Source: Anaerocolumna sp. MB42-C2 (GTDB taxonomy: Bacteria > Bacillota > Clostridia > Lachnospirales > Lachnospiraceae). Taken from it: 64,000 nucleotides of DNA. Location of the stretch: the NCBI RefSeq assembly GCF_030913705.1, contig NZ_CP133190.1, forward strand, positions 1,054,001 through 1,118,000. Direction: 5' to 3'. Below, piece after piece: positions 45,838 through 55,634 of the stretch (the stretch's first letter is position 1; each line of letters opens with the position of its first letter). The position numbers and the translations under genes were made by a program. Under the pieces are notes generated by a model. It had not been told where the DNA came from. It did no database searches and was given only the letters and a program-made list of their open reading frames with translations.

Positions 45838-46170
45838 CTATTCTCCTTTCTGGATTTTAATAAAAGTGAGGTTTTCAATCGTCCCTTTTATCTGAATATT
45901 TTTCTTTGTTTCTACTAATTTCTCAACAGGAACGATTAACCTCTTAACCTCTTTATTCTGCTGAGAGTACTCACTTAACTTTTTAGGCAGCCCATTATTA
46001 TAATGAGCGAATTGGGCAGCAACCCCTTTTATGGTTGGCCCACAATAAACAAGAATTTCTGTGTTACTTTTTGGCTGCTTGCCTGACTTTCTAACAGCTT
46101 CCTCTTTTACCTCAGAAGTTTCATTTACGGTTTCTTCTACTTTCTCAGCTGTTTCATTTGATTTTTTCAT
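45838..46170 (-). CDS. Phage structural protein of unknown role, upstream of sheath
   Basis: 110 residues with a highly charged Glu/Lys-rich first third (EKVEETVNETSEVKEEAVRK) and a compact second part (LVYCGPTIKGVAAQFAHYNNGLPKKL). Proteins of this look sit directly upstream of sheath genes in related clostridial prophages. Function unknown. Start and end overlap the neighbours by one base. Confidence 0.6.
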   Translation of the reverse strand: MKKSNETAEKVEETVNETSEVKEEAVRKSGKQPKSNTEILVYCGPTIKGVAAQFAHYNNGLPKKLSEYSQQNKEVKRLIVPVEKLVETKKNIQIKGTIENLTFIKIQKGE

Positions 46171-46634
46171 TAGATGAATTCTTCCTCCTCTTGTTTCATT
46201 GTTTTTAGTTTCCAGTTAGTTTCGGCCCCTCCGATATATTTTGGGAAAGTATCTTCATCCTGAATCACCCATTTGAAAGGATATTGTATTTCATATCGAT
46301 CATCTATAAATCTCTTATGAAATAGATGCTCATAAATAGTTGTTAGGATATTAATTACTTCCATATCCCCCTGGGCATTTTCATTGGAATCATAAATACC
46401 AACTACCAGGTAGATCATAACATTATGCTCTTCCTCATTTGGGACTTCTCCCTCTTCCAGACAAACCAGAATATAAGGAAATGGCCGTTTATCATCTTCT
46501 TTTTTCCGATAGGGAAGATGCTGTGAAAATACATTAATGTCTACAAACTCATTTTTTGAGTTATATAACTTATACCCTTGAAAGAGTTCTTTCATTTCTT
46601 TCACCAGAGCCTGTTGTAAGAAAAACGGAATCAA
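46170..46634 (-). CDS. Phage neck or tail-terminator-like protein
   Basis: 154 residues (LPYRKKEDDKRPFPYILVCLEEGEV, HNVMIYLVVGIYDSNENAQG). By order (after minor tail Z, before sheath) and by its alpha-beta pattern it resembles tail completion proteins that close the tail tube, but the similarity is not decisive. ATGA overlaps link it with the upstream gene. Confidence 0.5.
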   Translation of the reverse strand: MIPFFLQQALVKEMKELFQGYKLYNSKNEFVDINVFSQHLPYRKKEDDKRPFPYILVCLEEGEVPNEEEHNVMIYLVVGIYDSNENAQGDMEVINILTTIYEHLFHKRFIDDRYEIQYPFKWVIQDEDTFPKYIGGAETNWKLKTMKQEEEEFI

Positions 46635-47239
46635 TTATGCAGCCTCCTTAATTCATATTCGATTTCATGATCTACTCTTTGCCTTAACATTTTCATTGAA
46701 TTCTTACTGATTTTTGTATAAACATCATCGCTTTTAATCATCTGTGGAACGGAAAGGGCCAGTTTCAACCAATTCTTAATATTATTATTTTCTTCTCTGG
46801 TTGCTCCCTCCGGCCTTTGTAATAACTGCCCTTTCGCATAAAACATTCGCTTTACTCCTTTAAAAGAACTTTTTCTTAAAACCCTGGCTTTATATACGTT
46901 AGGACTATATTTTCCTTTTTTTAATTTCTTTCTGACTTTCAAAGGAGTAACTGCCTTCTGCTTACCATCACCAAAATCAGCCAGAGCAAAAGAAGTACCT
47001 TTCGATTTGATGAAAGCAGTCGGATTATTTTTCGTAGCTTTTATCGTTGAGAGTGAACCCTTAACCGTTTTTTTATTAATAAGATAACGGAGACTTACCT
47101 GCTTCGCTATATCCGTTTTGGTGGTGCTTAAAGTACGGTTTATCGCTCTGTACCGGATCACATATGCCCTCTTGGAAAACTCTCCTAACCTGGCTTTAAT
47201 ATCCACAATATCCGGAGCTTCAATGTTAATTTCAATCAA
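46631..47239 (-). CDS. Minor tail protein Z-like
   Basis: 202 residues, strongly basic. The start (LGEFSKRAYVIRYRAINRTLSTTKTDIAKQVSLRYLINKKTVKG) fits the phage minor tail Z family, a head-tail connection protein. Overlaps both neighbours by four bases. Confidence 0.78.
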   Translation of the reverse strand: MIEINIEAPDIVDIKARLGEFSKRAYVIRYRAINRTLSTTKTDIAKQVSLRYLINKKTVKGSLSTIKATKNNPTAFIKSKGTSFALADFGDGKQKAVTPLKVRKKLKKGKYSPNVYKARVLRKSSFKGVKRMFYAKGQLLQRPEGATREENNNIKNWLKLALSVPQMIKSDDVYTKISKNSMKMLRQRVDHEIEYELRRLHN

Positions 47240-47556
47240 TCCTCATACCACCCAACTATAATTTTTAAAACATCTCCATTACTAGATGCCCCTATTACCT
47301 TGTACATATTATCATCTATTTCCATCAGTGCATTAATTGCCGGTTTACTCCCAATATCGCTTGTCTTAGCGTAAAACAGCAAAACAGATTTATATATACC
47401 GTCGTAATCAACATCTTGGGTAACCTTTAGTTCTTCCAGGGCATCCTCATCCATTATGATTGGCATTTCGACGCCATCAATAATATGGATTTCTGCAAAC
47501 TCATCCAGGTTAAAAAATACTTCCAAATCATCCTCTAATGCTTCTTTAAAAGTCAT
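47236..47556 (-). CDS. Head-tail connector-like protein
   Basis: 106 residues, acidic (MTFKEALEDDLEVFFNLDEFAEIHIIDG, VLLFYAKTSDIGSKPAINALMEID). Position between the capsid block and tail protein Z and the strand-rich pattern suggest a stopper or adaptor protein. Assigned mainly by place. Confidence 0.55.
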   Translation of the reverse strand: MTFKEALEDDLEVFFNLDEFAEIHIIDGVEMPIIMDEDALEELKVTQDVDYDGIYKSVLLFYAKTSDIGSKPAINALMEIDDNMYKVIGASSNGDVLKIIVGWYED

Positions 47557-47564
47557 CCTTACTC

Positions 47565-47900
47565 CTATTCTGCTGCGTTCTCCATTTCCTCGGTATAATT
47601 CAAGACTGCATCCACAAGCTCTTCTTTTGACATCTCAGCCTTAAGTTCGTCAAGGCCAATGCTTCCCGCATACTCAACGATTTTGGCTTTGTTTAATTTA
47701 TTAAGTTCCTTTTCGGTCAGGAATTCAGCCGGTTCCCCATCACCAAAGAACGTATCCTCAGAGTCATCGAAATCTTCGGCTCCCTCAATTGCTTTTAATC
47801 TTTTTAGCCGTTTGATATCTTCCTCATTAAATTCAGAGCCCAGCTTTTCGCCGGGCTTATATGTTTTAACTTGTGATGTTATTATTACTAAAGCAATCAT
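47565..47900 (-). CDS. Small phage head-region protein with HeH/LEM-like end
   Basis: 111 residues. The C-terminal part (LTEKELNKLNKAKIVEYAGSIGL, then SKEELVDAVLNYTEE) resembles the short helix-extension-helix domain found in small proteins coded beside major capsids. The front (VITSQVKTYKPGEKL) resembles the opening of other such head genes. Role unknown. Confidence 0.6.
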   Translation of the reverse strand: MIALVIITSQVKTYKPGEKLGSEFNEEDIKRLKRLKAIEGAEDFDDSEDTFFGDGEPAEFLTEKELNKLNKAKIVEYAGSIGLDELKAEMSKEELVDAVLNYTEEMENAAE

Positions 47901-47910
47901 ATTGCACCTC

Positions 47911-48936
47911 CTACAGAACTACAAGAACATACCAGCTGTCCACATCATCAGGTCTTGGAACAGGTCTGGAAGTCATTCTAAGTTTTTTCACTTCATTTTC
48001 ATTATCAGCCCATGTCTTGGGAACCACCTCGGCTTCATATGTTTTATAGTTTCCCTCTTCCAGTTGGGTAACTGCTCCATACTCAAAGGTACCAATTCCT
48101 TTTGCATTGGCCATAATAACGGTTCCATTCGGAATCATTGGCTGTTCCTCTCCATCATCATCAAGAAACCATTCATCATAAGAATAAATTTCACATCCTA
48201 AGTCAGATATTTTCCCAAGGAAAGTCAAGGCCGGATCTATGATTTGAGGTTCTAAAACCACATTTTTAAGGTTCCGGATATCCATGGCTTCTTTTACTTT
48301 AGGATGTTTCATAAAAGCTTCTGCTGCATCCGATGCCATAATAAGAGTATCCGGTGCGACTCCGGTTTTTTTAATAATTAATCTTCGCTTAACTTTTAAT
48401 AATGCAACCGGATCGGAAGTATCACTATTCCAGGTTTCGGTACCGGCAAGAATTTCACGGTTTGTAAAATTGTAATCAACCTGTACATCCAAGCCTTCCT
48501 CTTCATCCAGAACATGGAACTTACCAAATAGTAAAACCTCTCTGGCTTCCCACTCTTTACGCCTTTCAATAGCCTCCTGCAGATCTGTCATATCTTTTGC
48601 TAATAATTCATCTTCTCTTTCTTCCGGTGTTCTTCTGCTGTATGTATTTTCACCGATGGTACGTTTTGTAATATCGTCAATGGTAATAGGACGTTCCGGG
48701 GAAATCTTCGGAGTTTTAATAATGTTTGTCTTAAAACCCTCTCTTACCATAACTTTACCGCCACGCCTTGGAGCAACAAACGGAGCCATTTTCCTCTTGC
48801 CTTTTTTTACATCAATCTCAATAGTTTCCGCTACATGGGTGTTATTGCCCGGAAAAAAAGTACGTGACAAAAATGTACGTACCGGCGGAGTTTGTTCTAA
48901 TGCGTCAAGCATTTCTCGTGTTGTATAATCTGGCAT
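47911..48936 (-). CDS. Major capsid protein (lambda gpE-like)
   Basis: 341 residues of the gpE capsid family: LEQTPPVRTFLSRTFFPG, EIDVKKGKRKMAPFVAPRRGG, RTPEEREDELLAKDMTDLQEAIERRKEWEA, and the C-terminal SRPVPRPDDVDSWYVLVV. It builds the icosahedral head. It follows the decoration protein, the lambda order D-E. Confidence 0.93.
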   Translation of the reverse strand: MPDYTTREMLDALEQTPPVRTFLSRTFFPGNNTHVAETIEIDVKKGKRKMAPFVAPRRGGKVMVREGFKTNIIKTPKISPERPITIDDITKRTIGENTYSRRTPEEREDELLAKDMTDLQEAIERRKEWEAREVLLFGKFHVLDEEEGLDVQVDYNFTNREILAGTETWNSDTSDPVALLKVKRRLIIKKTGVAPDTLIMASDAAEAFMKHPKVKEAMDIRNLKNVVLEPQIIDPALTFLGKISDLGCEIYSYDEWFLDDDGEEQPMIPNGTVIMANAKGIGTFEYGAVTQLEEGNYKTYEAEVVPKTWADNENEVKKLRMTSRPVPRPDDVDSWYVLVVL

Positions 48937-48950
48937 ATTATAATACCTCC

Positions 48951-49337
48951 CTAATTAATAGTATTCTGCATGAAGATACCAAGCTTTCTTAATTCGTCTT
49001 CGTAGTCTTCCAGGTTAACGGTTTCATGAACATACAGTGCATCACGGTTAAAATCACCTGTTATGTATTGTGTCGTAACTACCGGATCTGTTGCTGTTGC
49101 CTCCCCGGTATCGGTATCATCTGTTAGCACCCCGGTAACACCGGTTGGAACATCGGATACCTTGGTTCCCGTCAGATAATACAGACTGTCTGCTGCTTTA
49201 CCAATTAAACTGCCTCTTTTTAATATTCCCTGTTTCGGTGCAAGCTTGGCGCCTTTGGTTATTAATCCGATTTTGGTGGATACAATTAAGGAATCCGGTG
49301 TAAATTCACTTTCCTTATGAAATAAAACCTCTGCCAT
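48951..49337 (-). CDS. Head decoration protein (lambda gpD-like)
   Basis: 128 residues (GLITKGAKLAPKQGILKRGSLIG, DTDTGEATATDPVVTTQYITGDFNRDAL) with the pattern of HDPD decoration proteins, which stabilise the expanded capsid as trimers. Its start overlaps the end of the protease gene. Confidence 0.88.
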   Translation of the reverse strand: MAEVLFHKESEFTPDSLIVSTKIGLITKGAKLAPKQGILKRGSLIGKAADSLYYLTGTKVSDVPTGVTGVLTDDTDTGEATATDPVVTTQYITGDFNRDALYVHETVNLEDYEDELRKLGIFMQNTIN

Positions 49338-50455
49338 TACTTAACCCTCCTTTTGTCTTTATTTAGAAAGCCTGCTAAATTATTAACTTTAGCCTTTTGT
49401 TTCTCTTCCTTTGTTTTCTCAGGTTCATCGGCTCCAACTCCATCCGCACCTGATCCATTTAAATCATCTTTCATGTTGTTAAATGTCTGCTGCCCGATAG
49501 AATTATTTGCAATCATTACCTGATAAGCTAAATCTTTCGAAGAAATTGGTTCTTCATATTTTGCTTTATTTAGCATTTCTTCCGGCACACCTCCGGATAG
49601 CTTATCAATTTCCTGAAGCCTGTTTCTTTCATCTGTTACAGCTTGATTCATAGCATCAGAAATAATCTGATTCACATAATCCGGATAAGCCTTTTTTAAA
49701 TCATCTACACTCTTAATCTCCATTTCGTCACTGGTTCCTTTCTTGTTATTATTTTTATTTATAAAATCCGCAGGTGCGGTTTTATCCAATAGATTGATAG
49801 GGAAGTTTTTATACTGCTTGTTGTTATATATAGTAGTCTGGTTTGTTGTAACATTATTTACAAACACTGCACCGTTTTTCATTTCAAAAGCTACTTCCTG
49901 AAAGAGAAGTTCATCCGCATATCCCAGATTAACTGCATCTCTTCCGGTCATCCATTCCTCGTTATTCATAAGGTCGTTTAGTTCATCTTCGGTTTTATCA
50001 TATTTTGTACGATAAGATTCAATAATGGATTGCTTCACTTTCCGGTTTATTTCTGCTAATTTTTCTAAATCCGATGTTTCATAATACCCGTAAAGACCGA
50101 CTTTATTATTGTGATACATAATTAATGCATTGGGTGCAGTCCTTATGGTATCTGCTGCCGCTGCCACAACCGTAGCTGCACTTGCACAGATTCCCTCAAT
50201 AAGAGCAATTACTTTCGCAGAATTTAATTTTAAGTTAGTAAATATAGCATGTGCTGCAAATACATCACCGCCACCGCTATTGATATGTACATTAATTACT
50301 TCTCTTGTACCAAGCTTGTTTAACTCTTCTATAAACAGCTTATAATACACATAATCTTCACTAAACCAAGGTTCCTCTGACATGATCTCCCCATATAGGT
50401 TTAAATCCGCCGTATTATCGTCCCTTGCAACGAAATTCCAAAACTTATTCGGCAT
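49337..50455 (-). CDS. ClpP-type prohead protease with scaffold tail
   Basis: 372 residues. The ClpP-like domain (1 to about 200) has the catalytic serine in EGICASAATVVAAAA and the histidine in MYHNNKVG, with INVHINSGGGDVFAA before them. The C-terminal part is charged and helical, as in the scaffolding halves of lambda gpC-type proteins. It matures the head. It overlaps the portal gene by 11 bases. Confidence 0.9.
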   Translation of the reverse strand: MPNKFWNFVARDDNTADLNLYGEIMSEEPWFSEDYVYYKLFIEELNKLGTREVINVHINSGGGDVFAAHAIFTNLKLNSAKVIALIEGICASAATVVAAAADTIRTAPNALIMYHNNKVGLYGYYETSDLEKLAEINRKVKQSIIESYRTKYDKTEDELNDLMNNEEWMTGRDAVNLGYADELLFQEVAFEMKNGAVFVNNVTTNQTTIYNNKQYKNFPINLLDKTAPADFINKNNNKKGTSDEMEIKSVDDLKKAYPDYVNQIISDAMNQAVTDERNRLQEIDKLSGGVPEEMLNKAKYEEPISSKDLAYQVMIANNSIGQQTFNNMKDDLNGSGADGVGADEPEKTKEEKQKAKVNNLAGFLNKDKRRVK

Positions 50456-52025
50456 TTTGTACCTCGCTTTCTTTTCTGATCTGAATTTTTTCTACCTGTT
50501 TATTTTCTTTTTCCAACTGAGCAATATTTTTCTTATAGTCAGTTCCTGTAAGTTCCATCGCTTCGCGCTCTCTTGTGGAAACGCATAAATCAACCCTTGC
50601 TTTTGCAGCATTGATTTCTCTTACAGGATCAATCATACCTGCCGACGGTCCATTCCATTCACAATTACACCATGCTTTTTTTATAGCTGGATCCAAGAAA
50701 AAACCAGGCGCTTTAATTCTTCCAACAGCAATTGCTTCTGTAAGCCACATTTCATATACGGGCTGGCAAAAATCCTTTACTAACCATGCCCGTTTCATCT
50801 TGAATGCTTTCCAGGCTTCAAGCAAGGAAGCCCTTGCAGCACTATAACTACTGGTAAATGATAAGGTCAATAATTCAACCGGTATATCCAGCGCAGCTCC
50901 GATGTATTTGGCCATGGACGTAACGAAAGCATCGAAGTTCTGACTTGGTCTTTTACTGTCAGCGATTTCAATGCTTTCATTTTCATTTAGAATATTAATA
51001 GCACCTGGCCCTAAGGCATAATCATCGGGTGAAGTTATGAATCTTTCTCCCTCCTCTTCGATTCCTCCAAAGGTCATTTCACCAGGGTTACTGTCTGTTT
51101 TAATAAATACCGTAAAAATTCCGTTAATCACGGCAGCCATAAGCTCTGCTTCCGAATATCTGGTTAATTGTTTTAAACTCTCAATTACCGGTGCAAGATA
51201 AGGCACTCCTCTGTATTGATCTGCCCGTTCCGTTTCGAATATCATTAGAACGTTAGGCATTCCTGTTTTATCTCCAAACGCCTTTATTCTGTACCACTTT
51301 TTCTCCCTGCTCAACCTAGATGAGGGGTAAGTTGTACATATGTAATAAGCCACAACTGCTCCTTTGTCATTAATCTCCACACCATTATAAATTCGATTGC
51401 CATTCGTTGCTTTAGCATTTAAATTCACTGAATTACCGGTAGCATCCGGTGAGCATACCCTATCCGATTCGATCATATGTAATCGAAGTCCATATGGTAA
51501 AAAACTTGTAGGTTTATCGTATTCTACTAAACTACAGGCATCGCCATTAGAAAGCGCTGATATGATTGCAATTTGCTGCATATCATAGAAATCATGCACT
51601 TTAGTTACATCGCAGTGTTTTGATTCTGCCCACAATGCAAATTCTGTTTCCGTCCTTTTTTTCCATTGGTCAGCCTGTTCTGACGTTAGATTAAGAAGTT
51701 CAAAATCAATTGAGGGTTTCGGCCTAAGACCTGATCCAACAACATTTACAACATTCTTTCTTATAGCTGACTTGGCCAGGGGTGCATTCATGATTAGGCT
51801 TCTCGATCGTTTCCGTAACAAAGGAAGATTCATATCAATATCTTCCTGCGGGCTTTTACTATCTGCATTCCAGCCTTTCATCGAATTCTTTTTCCTGGAA
51901 GCTCCTCCCTCATCATAACCACTATTTTTAAAACTTCTTATGGTCTGCAATTTATATCTGTCGCTTTCTCTTTTAAGAGCAGCACTTGGATTCATATATT
52001 CCAGTGCTTTATCAATTAAATTCAT
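50445..52025 (-). CDS. Portal protein (lambda gpB-like)
   Basis: 526 residues. Motifs of the lambda portal family include the Arg-rich PLLRKRSRSLIMNAPLAKSAIRKNVVNVVGSGLRPKP, WAESKHCDVTKVHDFY, MIFETERADQYRGVPYLAPV and SFTSSYSAARASLLEAWK. It forms the dodecameric DNA entry ring. AGGTG precedes the ATG. Confidence 0.94.
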   Translation of the reverse strand: MNLIDKALEYMNPSAALKRESDRYKLQTIRSFKNSGYDEGGASRKKNSMKGWNADSKSPQEDIDMNLPLLRKRSRSLIMNAPLAKSAIRKNVVNVVGSGLRPKPSIDFELLNLTSEQADQWKKRTETEFALWAESKHCDVTKVHDFYDMQQIAIISALSNGDACSLVEYDKPTSFLPYGLRLHMIESDRVCSPDATGNSVNLNAKATNGNRIYNGVEINDKGAVVAYYICTTYPSSRLSREKKWYRIKAFGDKTGMPNVLMIFETERADQYRGVPYLAPVIESLKQLTRYSEAELMAAVINGIFTVFIKTDSNPGEMTFGGIEEEGERFITSPDDYALGPGAINILNENESIEIADSKRPSQNFDAFVTSMAKYIGAALDIPVELLTLSFTSSYSAARASLLEAWKAFKMKRAWLVKDFCQPVYEMWLTEAIAVGRIKAPGFFLDPAIKKAWCNCEWNGPSAGMIDPVREINAAKARVDLCVSTREREAMELTGTDYKKNIAQLEKENKQVEKIQIRKESEVQNAE

Positions 52026-52038
52026 TGTATCACCTGCC

Positions 52039-52269
52039 TTAAAGGTCTATTGGTACTACTCTTACCACTTTGTTTTTACCACCTGATTCCAGACGGGCAA
52101 TTTCATTCTGCAGCTCTTTGATTTTCTTTTGCACATCATCCAGATCTGCTCTCCTTAATCTTTTGGTACCCATCTGGTGCTCCTGACTGGTTAAAATAGC
52201 TGCTTCCGCTTTCAAATATGCATTCAGCCTGTTTCGTGCCACGGTTAACTGTTCTTCTCTGCTTGCCAT
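52039..52269 (-). CDS. Small gpW-like head-tail joining protein
   Basis: 76 residues, two helices with a basic middle (MGTKRLRRADLDDVQKKIKELQNEIARLESG). It lies between large terminase and portal, the position of lambda gpW. Size and place fit; sequence similarity is limited. Confidence 0.7.
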   Translation of the reverse strand: MASREEQLTVARNRLNAYLKAEAAILTSQEHQMGTKRLRRADLDDVQKKIKELQNEIARLESGGKNKVVRVVPIDL

Positions 52270-52277
52270 AATACCTC

Positions 52278-54143
52278 CTATATTTCGTATCCTCTGTTTA
52301 CAATACCGGTTTTTCTTTCCTGTGCCGGTTTCTTTTTCGCTGTTACTTTCATATAATTAATGCCCTCTTTCACTTTTTTCTCTAACAGCCGCCAGTTTGG
52401 TTTTAATATTTCCACTGCTGCCGTAGCATAGTTTCTCATGTCCAGAGGTTCATTTCTTACACCTGATTTTTTAACCCAGACAATCTCCGGCTTACCTTTC
52501 TTATTTGTTCGGATTATTCTCTGTTCACTGGTTAACCCTTTCATATAATCCTCGTCATATCCCTTTTCACTTTCAACCGGAAAATGACAGTAGCCCGGGC
52601 CCACTTCCTTTAATTTTAATCTTGATAACAAGGTTTCTTTTCCGGAATCAACTCCTAACAAGAATATCTTTACCTTTTCACTATTGTTCGTACTGATCTT
52701 ATATACAAAAGGAATTCCCTGTCCTCCCATACCTTTTATTCCATATACTCGCTTTCCCTTAGCTAACATCTTCTTTAGCCATTTATATGTCTTAGTCGTG
52801 TGGTGACCGCCTGTATCAATACAACTGGCTGCGATTATAAGGCCATTCCCATTTTCAAAATGAAATTCCTTATTTAGATATTCCTCTAAAGCTCTCCATG
52901 GTTCTTCCGAATTCTCCAAATCACCATATATTTTATCGGTACGGATTCCCCAGCTTTCATATTCTTTACCCCATCCGGTAATTTCTAATTCAAAACGATC
53001 ATCTTGTACGTCAATACCTGCAGTTATGATTAATACTCCCTCCGGTAAATCTGCTGTATAGGTTTCTCTTCTTGATATTAAGGTGTCTTCATCGGCTGCT
53101 TCCCCTTTTTCCTCCCATGTTTCACCAAGGGAAGTATTAATCCACACCTTTAATGATTCTGGATTTCTTGTCTTTTTATATGTTTTCCAAGCTTTTTGAT
53201 AATCCTTAATAATATCATTCCAGCTCTTCCAGGGGGATGCCATCTCATTTAAGTGAAACCCTCTGACCTTTCTGTTATCATTCTCTGCAATCCATTTACC
53301 CGGCTGCTGCTTCCACTCAACCTCTGAAAAATATTCTTCACAATATTTACATTTCATTTTAACATCCGAAAATCGTAATCTACCCCATTCAAAAGGCTGA
53401 TACTGACCACAGCATGGACATGCAACATTCCATTTTTCCTTACTGCTTTCATTGTAGTCAATTTCGATTCTGGAAGCATTTTTTATAGTTGGTGTCGATA
53501 CCTTTACAATTTTCTTATTCCAGAATGTAGTTGTACGCTTTTCAGCAAGGTCAACCGGATCACCTTCGGTACCGGCTGATTTCGGATAACGGTCTACCTC
53601 GTCACAAAGTAATATTTTTATGGGACGGGAGGCAAGACCGGAGGGAGCATTGGCACCGATCATGGTAATGTGACCACCTGGGAAAGTTTTATGTAATATC
53701 GTGTTCTCACTATCCCTAGATTTAGCCGATGATATTTTATCTGATAAGGCCGGTGTATCTCTTATCATTTTTGACAGTCTGTCTTTTGAGAAAGTTTCTG
53801 CCATTGAATCAGTAGGTTGAATCACTAATATCGGGGATGGATCATAATCAATATAATAACCTATGATATTTAAAATGATTTCTGTTTTGCCGACCTGAGC
53901 AGAACTCATAATTATAATTTCCACGCACTCATTATCATTGACTGCATCCATAATTTCCCTTTGGTATTCCGCTCTACTTGTATTCCACTTACCTGGTTCA
54001 GCACTTGCACCGGCAGAAAGAATTCTATAATTATCTGCCCAATCACTAACCTTTAATATTGGGGGCGGAGACATAAATTTAACGATCATACGGAATAATT
54101 TAATAGTCTTATAATCAATCTGTACTTCTCTTTTCTTACTCAT
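52278..54143 (-). CDS. Terminase large subunit (GpA family)
   Basis: 621 residues from the ATG at 54143; an upstream extension overlaps the small subunit. The ATPase has Walker A MSSAQVGKTE and Walker B ILLCDEVDRYP, and the nuclease begins at ITAGIDVQDDRFELEITGWG. A zinc-finger-like CPCCGQ plus CKYC lies near 270-295. It cuts and pumps DNA into heads. GpA enzymes act at cos sites. It overlaps the small subunit by eight bases. Confidence 0.95.
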   Translation of the reverse strand: MSKKREVQIDYKTIKLFRMIVKFMSPPPILKVSDWADNYRILSAGASAEPGKWNTSRAEYQREIMDAVNDNECVEIIIMSSAQVGKTEIILNIIGYYIDYDPSPILVIQPTDSMAETFSKDRLSKMIRDTPALSDKISSAKSRDSENTILHKTFPGGHITMIGANAPSGLASRPIKILLCDEVDRYPKSAGTEGDPVDLAEKRTTTFWNKKIVKVSTPTIKNASRIEIDYNESSKEKWNVACPCCGQYQPFEWGRLRFSDVKMKCKYCEEYFSEVEWKQQPGKWIAENDNRKVRGFHLNEMASPWKSWNDIIKDYQKAWKTYKKTRNPESLKVWINTSLGETWEEKGEAADEDTLISRRETYTADLPEGVLIITAGIDVQDDRFELEITGWGKEYESWGIRTDKIYGDLENSEEPWRALEEYLNKEFHFENGNGLIIAASCIDTGGHHTTKTYKWLKKMLAKGKRVYGIKGMGGQGIPFVYKISTNNSEKVKIFLLGVDSGKETLLSRLKLKEVGPGYCHFPVESEKGYDEDYMKGLTSEQRIIRTNKKGKPEIVWVKKSGVRNEPLDMRNYATAAVEILKPNWRLLEKKVKEGINYMKVTAKKKPAQERKTGIVNRGYEI

Positions 54144-54699
54144 AGGATGCTTCATCCTCTTCTGTATCAATATACTCTTCTGAGTAAAAATCATTTGGAT
54201 CATAGTCTTTTAGTTCATTTAAGACCTCAATAACCTCTTTTGTTAATGATTCTCTTATCCAGTCGGCATTGTCCCTCATTACTAAAAGCGGTGCAACCTT
54301 TGACGGCAAGTTAAGCATTCTTGCCCGGAAAGAAGAAAGCATATCTTTCATAACAAGTTCAACATCAGAGGACTTATGTAATTCTCCCTGCATTAAAGAA
54401 AGCTTTAGCTGTGACATATGCATCTTTACTTTTTCATGCTGGGCTTTAATTTCCTCTAAGGTTAATTCCTTGTCCGGGTCCTCTCCATTATCTGCAGCGA
54501 TTTTAATTGTAAGGATATAATTCTTAATACTTTCCTTAAGGTTATAACGGCCTTTTGCCGCCCGAACTAATATACCCTCATCTGCAAGCATTCGTACTCG
54601 TCGATCTCCAACACCCATAATCTCAGAAAGTACGGAAGCAGAAACCGTTACTGCACTGATATCTTTTGTTTTCATTGAATCAATTGTATTTTTTTCCAT
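54136..54699 (-). CDS. Terminase small subunit (Nu1-like)
   Basis: 187 residues from the ATG with AAAGGA upstream. A winged-helix start (VSASVLSEIMGVGDRRVRMLADEGILVRAAKGRYNL) like Nu1 is followed by a long helix (LTLEEIKAQHEKVKMHMSQLKLSLMQGEL) that probably oligomerises and contacts GpA. It recognises the packaging site, which should lie upstream in 54745-55082. Confidence 0.8.
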   Translation of the reverse strand: MEKNTIDSMKTKDISAVTVSASVLSEIMGVGDRRVRMLADEGILVRAAKGRYNLKESIKNYILTIKIAADNGEDPDKELTLEEIKAQHEKVKMHMSQLKLSLMQGELHKSSDVELVMKDMLSSFRARMLNLPSKVAPLLVMRDNADWIRESLTKEVIEVLNELKDYDPNDFYSEEYIDTEEDEASYE

Positions 54700-55082
54700 A
54701 TTTACACATCCTTTCAGCTTATAATCGGAAACGGCAATTAACAAAATTTTTTATTAGTAACTAGGCAATTCTTGGGCTCGGCGACCCTCGACGCTCAAAA
54801 AAGGCGCTGGAAGTACCTTTTTCCAAACGCCTGTTCTTGCGATATTTGATTACGTTTTGGCTCACATGGAATCCGTTTCCATTTCATTCCAAATCATTTG
54901 ACATATCTACAATTCTGTAAAGTATGTTAAAATTATGTTTCTTCTTATAGTAAGTCAGTCATTTTTTATCTGTTCCATTTGACAACCCCTTATTATGTCA
55001 AATGATAATTTAAATAATATATCGCTTCCGATTTTTATTATAAAAAGATAAAAAAATAAAGCCTTATAAAAAAGCCTTTCAT
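54700..55082. other. Non-coding gap upstream of terminase, candidate cos region
   Basis: 383 bases without a gene. A GC-richer patch (about 54775-54840, containing CTCGGCGACCCTCGACGCTC and an AAAAAGG / CCTTTTT inverted repeat) stands out from AT-rich surroundings. In lambda-type phages cos lies just upstream of the small terminase gene, so this is where I would expect it. The cut site cannot be placed by reading. Confidence 0.35.
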
Positions 55083-55634
55083 TTACTCTAAGATATCAAT
55101 TTCCTTATATATTTTATTCTTTGTATCCTGGTTAACACCAATATATCTGAGTGTCGTATGTGGGTTAGAATGGTTAAAGATATCCATTAGCATTGCAACA
55201 TCTTTCGTTTTCTGATAAGTCAGATAACCAAATGTTTTCCGGAGCGTATGACAACCCACAGATTCAACCCCGAATTGTTTTGCTGCAATAGTTAATATGT
55301 TATAAGCTTGTTGCCTGGATATCGGTTTATTTAATTGCTTTGGTGATTTAAACAAATATTCGAAATCCTTTTTATCAGATATGTATTCATCTATTTGTCC
55401 GCGAAGATATTTATTAATCAGAATCAGCTTTTCTTTCTTGGTCTTTTTCTCTCTTATGCTGATGTATTCTTTATTCCGTACATCACGAATCCGAAGATTT
55501 AAGATATCTGATATTCGTAATCCTGTATAGACACCCATTGCAAACATCAAAGCATCTCTGCTATTTTTTAATTTCAGATAATCATGAATGTCCTTGACAA
55601 TTGCCTTATCTCTGATTGGTTCCACTGTATTCAT
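55083..55634 (-). CDS. Tyrosine recombinase, catalytic domain only
   Basis: 183 residues. Catalytic residues are Arg in GVYTGLRISDIL, His and Arg in GCHTLRKTFGYLT, His in HSNPHTTLRYIG and the nucleophile Tyr in LRYIG. The N-terminal arm- and core-binding domains of phage integrases are lacking. Such short recombinases are common near packaging genes of clostridial phages and are probably not the lysogeny integrase. AGGTGA precedes its ATG. Confidence 0.88.
   Translation of the reverse strand: MNTVEPIRDKAIVKDIHDYLKLKNSRDALMFAMGVYTGLRISDILNLRIRDVRNKEYISIREKKTKKEKLILINKYLRGQIDEYISDKKDFEYLFKSPKQLNKPISRQQAYNILTIAAKQFGVESVGCHTLRKTFGYLTYQKTKDVAMLMDIFNHSNPHTTLRYIGVNQDTKNKIYKEIDILE

Noticed and set aside
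46170-46634. Firm assignment as tail terminator
   Set aside because: Only gene order supports it; kept as a low-confidence call.
55083-55634. This recombinase as the prophage integrase defining an attachment site
   Set aside because: It lacks the DNA-binding N-terminal domains and lies mid-prophage near the terminase, not at an end; no att repeats could be paired within the window.
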